Positions 7,639 through 17,435 are shown, counted from the stretch's first letter. The stretch is 64,000 bases of DNA from Roseiarcus sp963805295 (GCA_963805295.1 CAWDTW010000034.1:186001-250000); one strand, 5' to 3'. The notes: generated by a model not told the origin, from the letters alone. Program-made: numbers and translations.

Positions 7639-10287
7639 GTGACGATCGCCGCAATAACGCAGGCCGTGCGTTTGTCGAGCCGCCATGCATGGCTCGTCAT
7701 CCTTGGCTTCTTGCTCGTGGCGATCCTCTCCGCCGCCTATCTCGCGCACCATTTCGCCATCACGACGGATAGCAGCAAGCTCATATCAAGCTCGCTGCCC
7801 TGGCGCCAACAGGAGATCAGGCTCGACCGGGCCTTTCCGCAGCGCACCGACCAGATCATCGCCGTCATCGACGCGACGACGCCGGAAACTGCCGATGAGG
7901 CGGCAGGGGCGCTGGTGAACGATCTTTCGCCCCGCTCAGACGTGATCCGCGGCATCAGTCGGCCGGATGGCGGCGATTTCTTCGCCAGGAATGGCATCCT
8001 CTTCCTCACCGTCGACGAGGTGCGCCGCAATACCGCCGATCTGATCGCCGCCCAGCCCTTCCTCGGAACCCTGGCCGCCGACCCGACGCTGCGCGGCGTC
8101 CTTGGCGCCTTGTCGCAGTCGATCGAGGGCGTGCGCCTGGGAAAGTCGAAGCTCGAGGATCTGAGGCCAGCCCTCGCCAGCATCGCCGACGCCCTGGAGC
8201 TTCTCGCGAAGGGCAAGAGCCCTTCCTTCTCCTGGCGCAGGCTGATCACCGGGCGCCCGCCGAAGCCATCAGAGCTGCGGCGTTTCGTGAACATCCAGCC
8301 GGTCCTCGACTTCGACGACTTGCAGCCCGGCGGCAAGGCGACGAGGGCCATCCGTGAGGCGATCTCGAGGCTTGGCCTGACGCCGGAGCGGGGCGTGACG
8401 GTGCGGCTCACCGGGCCCGTCGCCCTTTCGGATGAGGAATTCGCCACGGTCGCCGACGGCGCCGCCTTCAACGGCGCTGCGACGGCGCTCATCGTCGTCC
8501 TGGTGCTGTGGCTCGCACTGAAACAGATCCGCATCATCCTGGCCGTGCTCATAAGCCTCGTCATTGGGCTGGTTATTACGGCTGCCGTCGGGCTATGGAT
8601 GGTCGGAGCGCTGAACCTCATCTCCGTCGCCTTCGCCGTGCTCTTCGTCGGGCTCGGCGTCGATTTCGGTATCCAGTTCAGCGTTCGCTACCGGGCCGAA
8701 CGGCATATGTCCCTCGACCTTCACGAAGCGCTTGTGGCGACGGCGCGCAAGGTCGCGAGCCCGCTTCTGCTCGCGGCCGCCTCGATCACGGCCGCGTTCT
8801 ATTCGTTCCTGCCGACCGCCTATCGTGGCCTCTCCGAACTCGGTCTGATCGCCGGGACCGGTATGATCATCGCGCTCGCGACGACCGTGACCCTGCTTCC
8901 GGCGCTGCTAACGGTGCTCCGGCCAGCTGGCGAGAAGACCCCGATCGGCTATTCGGCGCTGGCGCCGCTTGACCGCTTTCTCGCAAGGCGGCGCAACTGG
9001 GTCGTCGGGACGACGCTGGCGGCCACGATCCTTGGCCTGCCGCTGCTTTCGGGATTGCGTTTCGACTTCAATCCGCTCGATCTGCGCGCCCGCAGTACGG
9101 AATCGGTCTCGACCCTCCTCGACTTGCTGAACGATCCCGAGACGAGCCCGAACACGATCGAGATCCTGGAGAGCGACCTGGCCCATGCCTCGGCGATGAC
9201 CGAAGTGCTCCGGCGGCTGCCGGAGGTCGCGCGGGCGCTGACGTTGCGGAGCTTCGTTCCGAAGGATCAGGATGAGAAGCTCGCCCTCATCGACGACGCG
9301 GGCTTCTTCCTGCAGAACACTCTCAACCCCGACCAGATCGAGGCCGCGCCGACGCCTGAAGAAACCGTGGCGGCGATCAGGAAGACGGCTCAGGACCTGT
9401 CAGGCGCCGCAGGCGACCTCGACAATCCCGCCACGAGGCAGGCGCGCCGCCTGGCAGGCCTGCTCGCCGCGTTGGCGAAGGCGACGCCGGCGGCACGGGA
9501 TGAGGCGCAACGCGTCCTGGTGGCGCCGCTGCTGACGACGCTGCGGCAAGTGAGGGATCTCCTGCTCGCAGAACCCGTGAGCATCGAAACGCTTCCTCCC
9601 TCGCTGAAGAGGGATTGGATTGCGGCCGACGGCGAGGCCAGAATCGAGGTGGCGCCGCGGGGGGACGGCAATGACAACGCAACCTTGGTTCGCTTCGCGG
9701 AAGCGGTCCGCAGGGTGGCGCCAGAGGCCAGCGGAACGCCGATCTTCATCATCGAAGCCGCTGCGACCATCGTGAAGGCGTTTCTCCAGGCCGGGCTCTG
9801 GTCGGTGGCGTCGATCGCGCTCATCCTGCTTGTGGCGCTGCGCCGCTGGACCGACGTTGCGCTGACGCTGGTCCCTCTGCTGGTAGCCATCCTCGTCACG
9901 CTCGAGATCTGCGTCGTGATCGGGCTGCAGTTCAATTTCGCGAACATCCTCGCGCTGCCGCTTCTTCTGGGCGTCGGGGTCGCCTTCAAGATTTACTACG
10001 TCATGGCGTGGCGCGCGGGCGAAACCAACTTCCTGCAATCAAGCCTGACGCGCGCCGTCTTCTTTAGCGCATGCACGACGGCCACCGCCTTCGGCAGCCT
10101 GTGGCTCTCGCATCATCCGGGCACGTCGAGCATGGGCAAGCTGATGGCCCTGTCGCTCCTGACGACTCTCTCGGCCGCCGTCATCTTTCAGCCGGCCCTT
10201 CTGGCGACGCAGCGCGAGATCGAGCCCGGATCCGCCAAGGCTGATGCGTCCGCGCAAAAAGTCAGGGGAACTGCGGCAAAAAAGTGA
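7639..10287 (+). CDS. hpnN: Hopanoid biosynthesis-associated RND transporter
   Basis: 882-residue RND/MMPL-type protein known to move hopanoids from the inner to the outer membrane. Topology is two six-helix bundles, each after one leading helix: helix 1 at about residues 17-38, then a periplasmic loop; a bundle at about 275-430 containing the sterol-sensing-like VGLGVDFGIQFSVRYRAE; a second loop; and a second bundle at about 715-860 with LLLGVGVAFKIYY. Start is GTG at 7639; no earlier in-frame start exists without a stop, and the Shine-Dalgarno is weak. It is followed by mlaA on the same strand, which groups the outer-membrane lipid functions. Confidence 0.93.
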   Translation: MTIAAITQAVRLSSRHAWLVILGFLLVAILSAAYLAHHFAITTDSSKLISSSLPWRQQEIRLDRAFPQRTDQIIAVIDATTPETADEAAGALVNDLSPRSDVIRGISRPDGGDFFARNGILFLTVDEVRRNTADLIAAQPFLGTLAADPTLRGVLGALSQSIEGVRLGKSKLEDLRPALASIADALELLAKGKSPSFSWRRLITGRPPKPSELRRFVNIQPVLDFDDLQPGGKATRAIREAISRLGLTPERGVTVRLTGPVALSDEEFATVADGAAFNGAATALIVVLVLWLALKQIRIILAVLISLVIGLVITAAVGLWMVGALNLISVAFAVLFVGLGVDFGIQFSVRYRAERHMSLDLHEALVATARKVASPLLLAAASITAAFYSFLPTAYRGLSELGLIAGTGMIIALATTVTLLPALLTVLRPAGEKTPIGYSALAPLDRFLARRRNWVVGTTLAATILGLPLLSGLRFDFNPLDLRARSTESVSTLLDLLNDPETSPNTIEILESDLAHASAMTEVLRRLPEVARALTLRSFVPKDQDEKLALIDDAGFFLQNTLNPDQIEAAPTPEETVAAIRKTAQDLSGAAGDLDNPATRQARRLAGLLAALAKATPAARDEAQRVLVAPLLTTLRQVRDLLLAEPVSIETLPPSLKRDWIAADGEARIEVAPRGDGNDNATLVRFAEAVRRVAPEASGTPIFIIEAAATIVKAFLQAGLWSVASIALILLVALRRWTDVALTLVPLLVAILVTLEICVVIGLQFNFANILALPLLLGVGVAFKIYYVMAWRAGETNFLQSSLTRAVFFSACTTATAFGSLWLSHHPGTSSMGKLMALSLLTTLSAAVIFQPALLATQREIEPGSAKADASAQKVRGTAAKK

Positions 10288-10334
10288 CAGCCGTCGCGGA
10301 GCGGCTCTGCTAGGCTGGCGGAGGGCTGGCTCCG

Positions 10335-10353
10335 ATCGGCGCGTCGCGCCGAT
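10335..10353. promoter_or_regulatory. Palindrome between hpnN and mlaA
   Basis: Perfect 9-bp inverted repeat ATCGGCGCG-T-CGCGCCGAT in the 147-bp gap before mlaA. The single-base centre argues against a hairpin terminator; it could be an operator or chance in GC-rich DNA. Confidence 0.3.
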
Positions 10354-10434
10354 GGTCGTCCCTCGCTGCTCGGTTATCAAATTTCCCAGAAGACATTGCG
10401 TGCCTTGCGGAAATTCAAGAGGGATTCAAAGCAG

Positions 10435-11169
10435 ATGCATCGAGCTCGAGGTTGGGTCGTGCGGTCGGTCATGTGGCTATGCCCGGCGCTGGTCGGCGCC
10501 TGCGCAGGCGTGCCCAGGGACGTATCGTTGCCGATCAACGATCCCAACGAACAGGCGAATCGCCGCATCCTGGCCGTGAATCAGGCTGTGCTGCACCCGG
10601 TCGCCCAAGTCGTCAAGGCGGTGACGCCGGGCCCGGTGCACGACCGCCTGCACGATTTGAACGCGAACCTGATGGAGCCGCGCATTTTCGCCAATGACGT
10701 GCTGCAGTTCCGCTTTGGCGCCGCCTTGAATACGGTTGGCCGCTTCGTCGTCAATTCGACCTTTGGCATCGGCGGCCTCTTCGATGTTGCGAGCGCCGGG
10801 GGCCTGCCGCAGCAGAGCGGCGATTTCGGCCAGACCCTGTTTGTCTGGGGCGTTGCGGAGGGTCCTTATGTGATGCGACCCTATTTCGGGCCCACGACGC
10901 TGCGCGATTCGATCGGGTCCGCCGTGGATATCGCCGGCGACCCGGTCGGCTGGGCGCTAGGGTTGGAATGGGGCATATGGGCGCCGATCGGCGCCGGAGC
11001 CTTGGATGCGACGGTCCGGCTGAGCGAATTGAAGGAAGCCGAAGACGTGTCCATCGACTTCTACAGCTTCCTGCGCTCGACCTATTACCAGACGCGTCGG
11101 GCCGAGCTGCGCGAAGCGATCGGCCTGCCGAGCGTCGTCGAATCGCCGGCCACATCTCCGCCTCGCTAG
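10435..11169 (+). CDS. mlaA: MlaA-family outer-membrane lipoprotein
   Basis: 244-residue lipoprotein of the MlaA/VacJ family, which removes mislocalised phospholipid from the outer leaflet and passes it to MlaC. A lipobox (LVGAC) follows a short signal sequence, and the body has the family features NDPNEQANRRILAVN, NTVGRFVVNSTFGIGGLFD and YFGPTTLRDSIG. The ATG at 10435 is preferred over an upstream TTG (10396) because GAGGGA lies about 11 bases upstream and the signal peptide then has normal length. Next to hpnN and hpnM it suggests a shared hopanoid/phospholipid trafficking unit. The stop codon abuts an IS remnant. Confidence 0.9.
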   Translation: MHRARGWVVRSVMWLCPALVGACAGVPRDVSLPINDPNEQANRRILAVNQAVLHPVAQVVKAVTPGPVHDRLHDLNANLMEPRIFANDVLQFRFGAALNTVGRFVVNSTFGIGGLFDVASAGGLPQQSGDFGQTLFVWGVAEGPYVMRPYFGPTTLRDSIGSAVDIAGDPVGWALGLEWGIWAPIGAGALDATVRLSELKEAEDVSIDFYSFLRSTYYQTRRAELREAIGLPSVVESPATSPPR

Positions 11170-11408
11170 AAAGTCCTCGCCATCTCCTCGGGATCGAGCA
11201 GGCGGAACAGCCGCGAGAAGCTGTCATGGCTCGGCGCGCCATGGCGCAAAACGACAATCTCGGCCAGTTCGTCTTCATTGACGGAAGCGAAATCAGCAAT
11301 ATCCACGCAGGTTTTCGCCCCGCACAGAGTCGCGATGAGAGAGATGAACAACATCGCCGAGCAATCGTGCCGCGCGTTGAATTCGCGCGGATCGCGAACC
11401 TCACGCAA
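11166..11408 (-). pseudogene. ISAs1-family transposase N-terminal remnant
   Basis: About 80 residues resembling the N-terminus of ISAs1 (H-repeat) transposases: REVRDPREFNARHDC, then LFISLIATLCGAKTC and PSHDSFSRLFRLLDPEEMA. The frame stays open upstream to about 11457 without a good ATG. It stops at the mlaA stop codon, where the family normally continues for about 280 residues including the DDE core. No matching C-terminal part or terminal inverted repeats were seen nearby. It is a relic of an insertion that ended exactly at the 3' end of mlaA. Confidence 0.75.
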
Positions 11409-11668
11409 AATAGTAATCAGCGTTCCATCAAGCGCCTCCCGAGTCAGGAAGCCTTCTCAAGAATCGGTTTTATCGTTCGCGCAATACCAGCATACTCATC
11501 TGCGATTCCGCCTTCGGCTTCACGCGCTCGCCTACACTCTGACCGGTCGTCTTCCGAGCCTACTTATCAAGCCCGGATTTTCTTTTTCGTAGCCACCGCG
11601 TCAGAGGTATTTGCGCCGTGAGACGCTGACGGCGGTTTCTCGCCTATAGGAACCTTTCCGACCCTCGC
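11409..11668. other. Intergenic, IS-remnant flank
   Basis: About 260 bases between the transposase fragment and the mutL stop. The first 50 bases continue the open transposase frame. The rest is locally less GC-rich and I see no gene, terminator or repeat in it. Confidence 0.4.
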
Positions 11669-13463
11669 TCACCGCCGCCCGAACAGCCGCTCGATGTCGG
11701 AAAGCTTTAATTCCACATAGGTCGGCCGGCCGTGGTTGCACTGGCCGGCGCCGGGCGTCGTCTCCATGGCGCGAAGGAGCGCGTTCATTTCCTCGGGCTT
11801 CAGGGGACGGCCCGAGCGCACCGAATGGCGGCAGGCGAAAGTCCCCAGCCAACGATCGAGCCGGCGGGCGAGGCTCTGCGCCCCGTCCTCGGCGGCGAGG
11901 TCGGCGGCGAGGTCGTTGACGAGGCCTCCGAGATCGCCCTTCGCGATGACCGCCGGCGCCTCGCGCACCAGCACCGCGCCGGGGCCGAAGCCCTCGACGA
12001 CGAGCCCGAGCGAAGCGAGCTCCTCGGCATGCGCGTCGATCAGCGCCGCCGCGTTCGGATCGAGATCGACGACGAGCGGGGTCAAGAGCGCCTGCCGCTC
12101 GACGCCCTCACCCTCGCGCTGGCGCTTCAGCCTCTCATAGACGATCCGCTCGTGCGCCGCGTGCTGGTCGACGATGACGAGCCCGTCCGCGGTCTGGGCG
12201 ATGATGTAATTGCCGTGCACCTGCGCCCGCGCCGCCCCGAGCGGCGCGGCAGGGTCGCGCTCGATCGCGTCGGCGGCGGGGGCCGGCGCGGCCGGCGCGA
12301 AGGCGGCGAAGCGCGCCTGGGCGGGCTCGGCGAAGCCTCCCGCGAGGTTGGGGGCGGCGGGCGAATCGCGCCAGTCCCAGCCGGCAGGCGGCGCGGCGGG
12401 CCGGAAGGACTGGGGAGGGCGCATCGCGAGCACGGTCGCCGTCCCGCCGGTGGCCGTCGCCCGATGGAGCGCCTCGGCGAGCCGCTGCTTGATCGCGCCG
12501 ACGACGAGCCCGCGGACGAGGCCGGAATCGCGGAAGCGCACTTCGGCTTTCGCAGGGTGGACGTTGACGTCGACCTCGCTCGGATCGCAGCTGACGAAGA
12601 GGGCGACGACCGCGTGCCGGTCGGAGGGCAGGAAATCGAGATAGGCGGCGCGGAGCGCGCCCGAGAGATTCTTGTCGCGCACCGCCCGGCCGTTGACGAA
12701 GACGAATTGCTGGAGCGCGTTCGGCCGGCTGAAGGTCGGCAAGCCGACGCGCCCGATGAGCCGCACCCCCTCCCGCGCGGCCTCGAGCGGAAGCGAATTG
12801 GCGGCGAAGTCATCGCCCAGCGCCTGCCGCAGCCGCTCCGCTCGGGCCCCTTCGCCTGTCCCCGAGGCCGGCCAGTCGAAGCCCGAGCCGATGTCGGTCA
12901 TGAAAGTAAAGCGGGTCTCGGGGCAGCTCAGCGCCAGTCGCCTGACCGCGTCGGAAACGGCCTGCGCCTCGCTGCGGTCGGACCTCAGGAACTTGAGCCG
13001 CGCCGGCGTCGCGGCGAAGAGGTCGCGCGCCTCGACCCTAGTGCCGACGGCGCCGGCGCAGGGCTCGACCGCGCTCTTCATCCCGTCCTCGACCACGATC
13101 TTGAGGCCGGTCGGCGCACCGCTTATCCGGGTGCGGATTTCGAGCCTCGACACCGAAGCGATCGAGGGCAAGGCCTCGCCGCGGAAGCCGAAGGTGGCGA
13201 TCGCAGTGAGATCCCCGTCGGGGAGTTTCGAGGTCGCGTGCCGCTCGACGGAAAGCGCCAAGTCCGCCTCGTCCATGCCGCGCCCGTCGTCGGTCACGCG
13301 AATGAGCCGGCGCCCGCCCGCCTCGATCGCGACCTCGACATGTGTCGCGCCCGCGTCGAGCGAATTCTCGATCAATTCCTTCACCGCCGCAGCCGGCCGC
13401 TCGACCACCTCGCCCGCGGCGATGCGATCGACGAGCAGCGGATCGAGTTCGGCGAATCGGCAT
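11669..13463 (-). CDS. mutL: DNA mismatch repair protein MutL, one-base frameshift at codon 6
   Basis: GHKL ATPase that couples MutS recognition to strand incision. The open frame from GTG 13408 starts at VERPAAAVKELIENSLDAG and carries ATPase motifs DDGRGM and GFRGEAL plus the VHPAKAEVRF linker. The C-terminal DQHA-x2-E-x4-E motif (DQHAAHERIVYE) is the endonuclease signature, so this MutL can nick, unlike the E. coli protein. The canonical MPIR start sits at ATG 13463 in another frame. Deleting one A at 13448-13449 (CGCCGAAC to CGCCGAC) joins it as MPIRRLDPLLVDRIAAGE. Total length is 3n+1, giving 597 residues, so an insertion artefact is likely. Confidence 0.92.
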
Positions 13464-13582
13464 GGGCGCGCGGGACCTCGGCTTTCTTATCGCATTGAAG
13501 GGAGAACGGCGCACGAGGAAGTTGCGAGGGCATCTGAGCTTCACTACAGATGGAGGATAGTCAGGTTCATAGGGTTGTGGCC

Positions 13583-14071
13583 ATGTCTGACGAAAAGCAA
13601 ATTATTCTCGACGCGATTAGGAGCAGATTTGGCGGGGTCGCTAGGTACAAATTGGATACGGCTCGAATTGTGGGAACAAGAGCCTTTCTTCTGGGATCAA
13701 TTAGCCGGGTGGATTTCAACAGGCAGGATGGCTCCGAGAAGACTGTATACGCATGGTCCCCCGGGACAGACCCTAAGACAGGAACTCCTAGCGGAGATAT
13801 AGAAATATTTCTTGACATGGATCAGCTTATTCGTTTCGTATCCAGAGCGCGACCTGAGAAAGACAGCCTTCTCTCGAAATTAGGACCTGTGGATATAATT
13901 TCTGGCCTTATTGCTGTATTTATGACGCTTGCGTTAATATTTGTTGTTATTCATCAAGTGATATATCAAGAAAAATTTGACGTTCCTGTCGTTCTATCTA
14001 GCGTAATAACAACTATTGTTGGGTGTTACTTTGGTAGAGCAACAACTAGCGTGAATGTTGCCACAGATTAA
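13583..14071 (+). CDS. Hypothetical protein with two C-terminal membrane helices, low GC
   Basis: 162 residues from ATG 13583 (an in-frame ATG at 13550 would add 11). I do not recognise the family. The N-terminal ~95 residues are soluble with mixed strands. A hydrophobic helix at about 104-127 and a second at about 135-152 give a hairpin anchor. Codon use and base composition are clearly more AT-rich than the neighbours (for example runs such as GTAATAACAACTATTG), suggesting recent acquisition. It lies alone between mutL (divergent) and the M16 peptidases (convergent), with no partner gene. No function assigned. Confidence 0.7.
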   Translation: MSDEKQIILDAIRSRFGGVARYKLDTARIVGTRAFLLGSISRVDFNRQDGSEKTVYAWSPGTDPKTGTPSGDIEIFLDMDQLIRFVSRARPEKDSLLSKLGPVDIISGLIAVFMTLALIFVVIHQVIYQEKFDVPVVLSSVITTIVGCYFGRATTSVNVATD

Positions 14072-14244
14072 TCTCCAAGACTTGTGGGGTCTGCAACAGA
14101 GAAGATTGCGTTCTGTCCACTAGTTATTGTGCAAGGGGTAGCCACATAGGGGACTCGCGGCGAGACGCGCAACACGGGTCGTTCGACCGCCCTGACCCTC
14201 ATCCGGCCCTGAGGGCCGCCTTCTCCTACGCGCTGGACAAGGCC
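14072..14244. other. Intergenic gap
   Basis: 173 bases between two convergent genes. The first ~80 share the low-GC character of the preceding gene; the rest is GC-rich. A simple terminator with a T-run was not seen. Confidence 0.4.
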
Positions 14245-15528
14245 TCAAAACCCCTCCGGCTTCCCCACGACCGTCGTATGGAGCGAGCCGTCGCCGAAGG
14301 CGCGGTTCGCCGCGCGCTCGAGGCTTTCCATCGTCACCGCGGCGATCTCGCGGTTGCGCTCGACGAGCCAGTCCGGCCCGCGGCCCTCGAGCTGGATGTG
14401 GACGAGCTGCGAGGCGATCTTGGCCGAGGTGTCGAAGCGCAACGGATAGGAGCCGATGAGGAAGGTCTTGCCCTTCTCGAGCTCCTCTTCGCGGAGGCCG
14501 TTCAGCGCCACGTCGCGGATCTCGGCCGCCGCCACGTCGAAGGATTCGCGCGCCCGCTCGTTCTTGGTGGTGGTGCCGCCGTAGAAGAAGGCGCCGTGGT
14601 CGAGGGCGTGGACATTGCCGTAGACGGTATAGGCGAGGCCGCGCTTCTCGCGCACTTCGCGGAAGAGGCGCGAGGTCATGTTGCCCGAGCCGCCGAGCAC
14701 GTGGGCCGCGACGACGCTCGGGATGTAGTCGGGATCGTCGCGCTTCAGCGCCGGACGGCCGAAGCGGATGGTCGACTGCGGCACGTCGAGCGGGATGACG
14801 TCGATCGCGCCGAGCCCCGCGAAGGTCGCCTCGGCGACGGGCGCGAGGTCCCCCTCGGCCGGCAGGTCGGCGAACGCCCTGTCGACGAGATCGGCCGCGC
14901 CCTTTTCATCGATCGCGCCGACGACCGCGACGACCAGCCGATCGCGGGCGATGACCCGCTTCGCCGCCGAGGCGAGATCGGCCCGATCGATGCGCGCCAG
15001 CGTCTCCAGCGTTCCCTCGGCCGCTTGGCCGTAGGGGTGGCCGGGAAAGGCGTTCGCCCGCCACGCGCGGGCCGCGACCGTCCCGGGATCGTTGGCGTCG
15101 TGCCTGAGCCGCGCATTGGCGTGCTCGCGCACGCGGACGAACGGCTCCTCGTCGAAGCGCGGCGCGTTGACGGCGAGGCGCAGGAGTTCGGTCGCCCGGT
15201 CGAGGTTCTTGATGAGCGTCCGCATCCGCCCGGCGATGTGGTCCCGGTCATTGCGGAAGGTGAGCTCGATCGCCTTCTCGTCGAGCGCGCGCTGGAAGGC
15301 CTGCGAATCGAGCTCGCCCGCGCCTTCGTCGAGCAGGCCGGTCAGCAGCGTGCCCAAACCCGCCTTCTCCGCCGGGTCCTGCGCTGCGCCGCCGCGCATG
15401 GCGAATTCGAGCGCGACGAGCGGGACGGCGGCGGATTCGACGAGCCATACGGTCAGCCCCCGCGGCGTCGTCAGCGTTCTGACGTTGACGGCGGAGGGGG
15501 CGGGCGAGACGATGACGTGTTTCTGCAT
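14245..15528 (-). CDS. M16-family peptidase-like subunit without zinc motif
   Basis: 427-residue insulinase/processing-peptidase fold protein. It lacks the HxxEH zinc site in the first domain (the position reads LLTGLLDEGA), so it is the non-catalytic partner, as in heterodimeric M16B enzymes. It keeps the second-domain motif FREVREKRGLAYTVYG, the R/Y substrate-binding signature. The frame runs open upstream to 17043, but ATG 15528 (MQKHVIV) gives the family start. It lies 50 bp downstream of the catalytic subunit on the same strand, so the two likely form one complex cleaving peptides in the periplasm or at the membrane. Confidence 0.9.
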   Translation of the reverse strand: MQKHVIVSPAPSAVNVRTLTTPRGLTVWLVESAAVPLVALEFAMRGGAAQDPAEKAGLGTLLTGLLDEGAGELDSQAFQRALDEKAIELTFRNDRDHIAGRMRTLIKNLDRATELLRLAVNAPRFDEEPFVRVREHANARLRHDANDPGTVAARAWRANAFPGHPYGQAAEGTLETLARIDRADLASAAKRVIARDRLVVAVVGAIDEKGAADLVDRAFADLPAEGDLAPVAEATFAGLGAIDVIPLDVPQSTIRFGRPALKRDDPDYIPSVVAAHVLGGSGNMTSRLFREVREKRGLAYTVYGNVHALDHGAFFYGGTTTKNERARESFDVAAAEIRDVALNGLREEELEKGKTFLIGSYPLRFDTSAKIASQLVHIQLEGRGPDWLVERNREIAAVTMESLERAANRAFGDGSLHTTVVGKPEGF

Positions 15529-15578
15529 GGGGGCGTTTCCGGTTGGGTTTCTTTTTGAGGCCCGAGGCGCGAGCGCGC

Positions 15579-16874
15579 TCAGGCGGCCTCGTCTTCGAGC
15601 GGCAAGAGGTGTCCGGTCACCGAGGGTCTGCGGTCGAGCCAGCGGCGCGCCGCGGCGAGGACCGCCTCCGCGTCGACCGCGTCGATCTTGGCCGGCCAGT
15701 CCTCGACCTCGCGGACGGTCTGGCCGATCGCCAAGGACGAGCCGTACCAGCGCGCCAGATCCGACTGGCTGTCGCGGGCGTAGGCCGCGTCCGCCACCAG
15801 CCTCGTCTTGGCGCGCTCGAGCGCAGCGGCGTCGACGCCGTCCCTGAGGAACTTCGCCAGAACCCGGTCGAACGCCTTGTCCAGCGTCTCGAGGCTGACG
15901 CCCGGCGCCGGCGTCAGGTTGGCGATGAAGCGGCTCTGGTCGAGCGCCGTGCCGTGGTAATAGGCCCAGGCCGACACCGCGAGCTTTTCCTCGACGACGA
16001 GGCTGCGGTAAAGGAGGCTCGTCTGCCCGCCGCCCAAGAGATGGCCGAGCACTTCGAGCGCCTCCGATTCGCCGGGAGCGGCGGTGCGGCAGGAGGGGGC
16101 GAGGTAGTGGCGCTGCCAGTTCGGCTGCCGCACTTTCTCGTCCCGGACCGTCACCAGCCGGCTCGCGACCGTCGGCGGCTCGAGCGCCCGGATGCGCTCG
16201 GGCCGCGCCCCGCGCGGCTTCACCATGCCGTAGGTCGCCTCTGCCAGCGCGCGCGTCGCCTCGGGCTCGGCGTCGCCGGCGACGACGAGGATGGCGTTCT
16301 CCGGCGTATAGAAACGCCGGTAATAGGCGAGCGCGTCCTCGCGCCTCAAGGCCTCGATCTCGTGGCCCCAGCCGATGATCGGAACGCCGTAGGGGTGATG
16401 GGTGAAGAGCGTCGCCTGGACGGCCTCGGCGAGCTGCGCGCCGGGGTCGGTGTCGCAATGCATGCGCCGCTCCTCGAGCACCACGTCGCGCTCGGGCGCG
16501 ACGACCTCGTCGGTCAGCACCAGTCCGGTCATCCGGTCGGCCTCGAACGCCATGCAGGCCTCCAGGCGCTCCTTGGCGACCTGCTGGAAATAGGCGGTGA
16601 AGTCGCTGCCGGTGAAGGCGTTCTCCTGCCCGCCGATCTCGCTGATGAATTCGGAGAACTCGCCCTTGGGATGGGCCGCGGTGCCCTTGAACATCAGGTG
16701 TTCGAGGAAATGGGCGATGCCGGACTTGCCCGGCGGATCGTCGGCCGCCCCGTTGCGGTACCAGACCATGTGGGTGACGACGGGAGCGCGATGGTCGGGA
16801 ATGACGACGACCTCGAGGCCGTTCTTGAGGGTGTAATGGGCGACCTGCGCCGCGGCGGGAACGTGAGAGGTCAT
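15579..16874 (-). CDS. M16-family zinc peptidase, catalytic subunit
   Basis: 431-residue M16B peptidase. The inverted zinc motif HFLEH (residues 55-59) supplies two His ligands and the catalytic Glu. The third ligand Glu lies in DVVLEERRM about 75 residues later. ATG 16874 is preferred over the longer open frame (to 16922) because MTSHVPAAAQ starts just before the first strand. No clear signal peptide is seen, as in many alphaproteobacterial PqqL/mitochondrial-processing-like peptidases. It precedes the HxxEH-less paralogue and probably pairs with it. Confidence 0.92.
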   Translation of the reverse strand: MTSHVPAAAQVAHYTLKNGLEVVVIPDHRAPVVTHMVWYRNGAADDPPGKSGIAHFLEHLMFKGTAAHPKGEFSEFISEIGGQENAFTGSDFTAYFQQVAKERLEACMAFEADRMTGLVLTDEVVAPERDVVLEERRMHCDTDPGAQLAEAVQATLFTHHPYGVPIIGWGHEIEALRREDALAYYRRFYTPENAILVVAGDAEPEATRALAEATYGMVKPRGARPERIRALEPPTVASRLVTVRDEKVRQPNWQRHYLAPSCRTAAPGESEALEVLGHLLGGGQTSLLYRSLVVEEKLAVSAWAYYHGTALDQSRFIANLTPAPGVSLETLDKAFDRVLAKFLRDGVDAAALERAKTRLVADAAYARDSQSDLARWYGSSLAIGQTVREVEDWPAKIDAVDAEAVLAAARRWLDRRPSVTGHLLPLEDEAA

Positions 16875-17435
16875 CGAGTATCCGGGAAGTTGGAGACACC
16901 CGCCCCTGACGGCCGGGACCAAGCCCGCCGCCCGTGACGATCCCGCGACATATAGGGCGCCCGCGCGCGGCCCGCCAGTCGGCGGGTGGCGTTTGGCGTG
17001 GCGCGCCCTTGTAGATGCGGTCGCTGACCGCGTTCGCGCTCACCGACCGCGGCTAAAGTTTCGCCAGCACACCGCATTAGGCACTTTACAAACCAAGCGG
17101 ACACATGGCGCGCGTTAGGGTCAAAACCCAATCGCTGTGCTTACGCCGGTGACCGCTTCGTGGGGATTCCGTGCGTAGATGATGCAGTGGACGACGGCAA
17201 TGCGCAAATAGCGGTCGTTCCCGACGACGTGATGAAGGTTAAATGACTCGAGCCAATAATTGCGATGGAGAAGAAATCAAAATCCGCACCACGTGAGTCC
17301 GGCCGAAAGGAAGGGATTCCTTGAGAGGTCGCGACCGCCGTGGCGATGCCGTCCTCGTGCACAGACTTGGGGTAAGTTTCAGGACCATTCATTGGCGCAT
17401 GCGGCTTATGCGTAAATCATGGAGTGCATGCGACA
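16875..17435. other. Intergenic region with one copy of a dispersed repeat
   Basis: About 560 bases without a credible gene; short frames here have no family resemblance. It carries a 22-base sequence at 17201-17222 repeated at 21147-21168, with looser similarity to about 17255. Confidence 0.5.
17201..17255. repeat. Dispersed repeat, copy 1
   Basis: TGCGCAAATAGCGGTCGTTC and two further bases (17201-17222) are identical to 21147-21168. Weaker similarity continues through ...TTAAATGACTCGAGCC versus ...GTCAAATCGAGCC. The two copies flank the methyltransferase/hydroxylase segment. In one frame of the minus strand the core reads GNDRYLR in both copies. Confidence 0.7.

Noticed and set aside
11732..13498. 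Long plus-strand open frame of 588 codons
   Set aside because: Antisense shadow of mutL; no family motifs, composition of reversed GC-rich codons.
17141..17392. 83-codon minus-strand frame in the intergenic region
   Set aside because: No family resemblance and poor start context; it contains the dispersed repeat rather than a protein motif.
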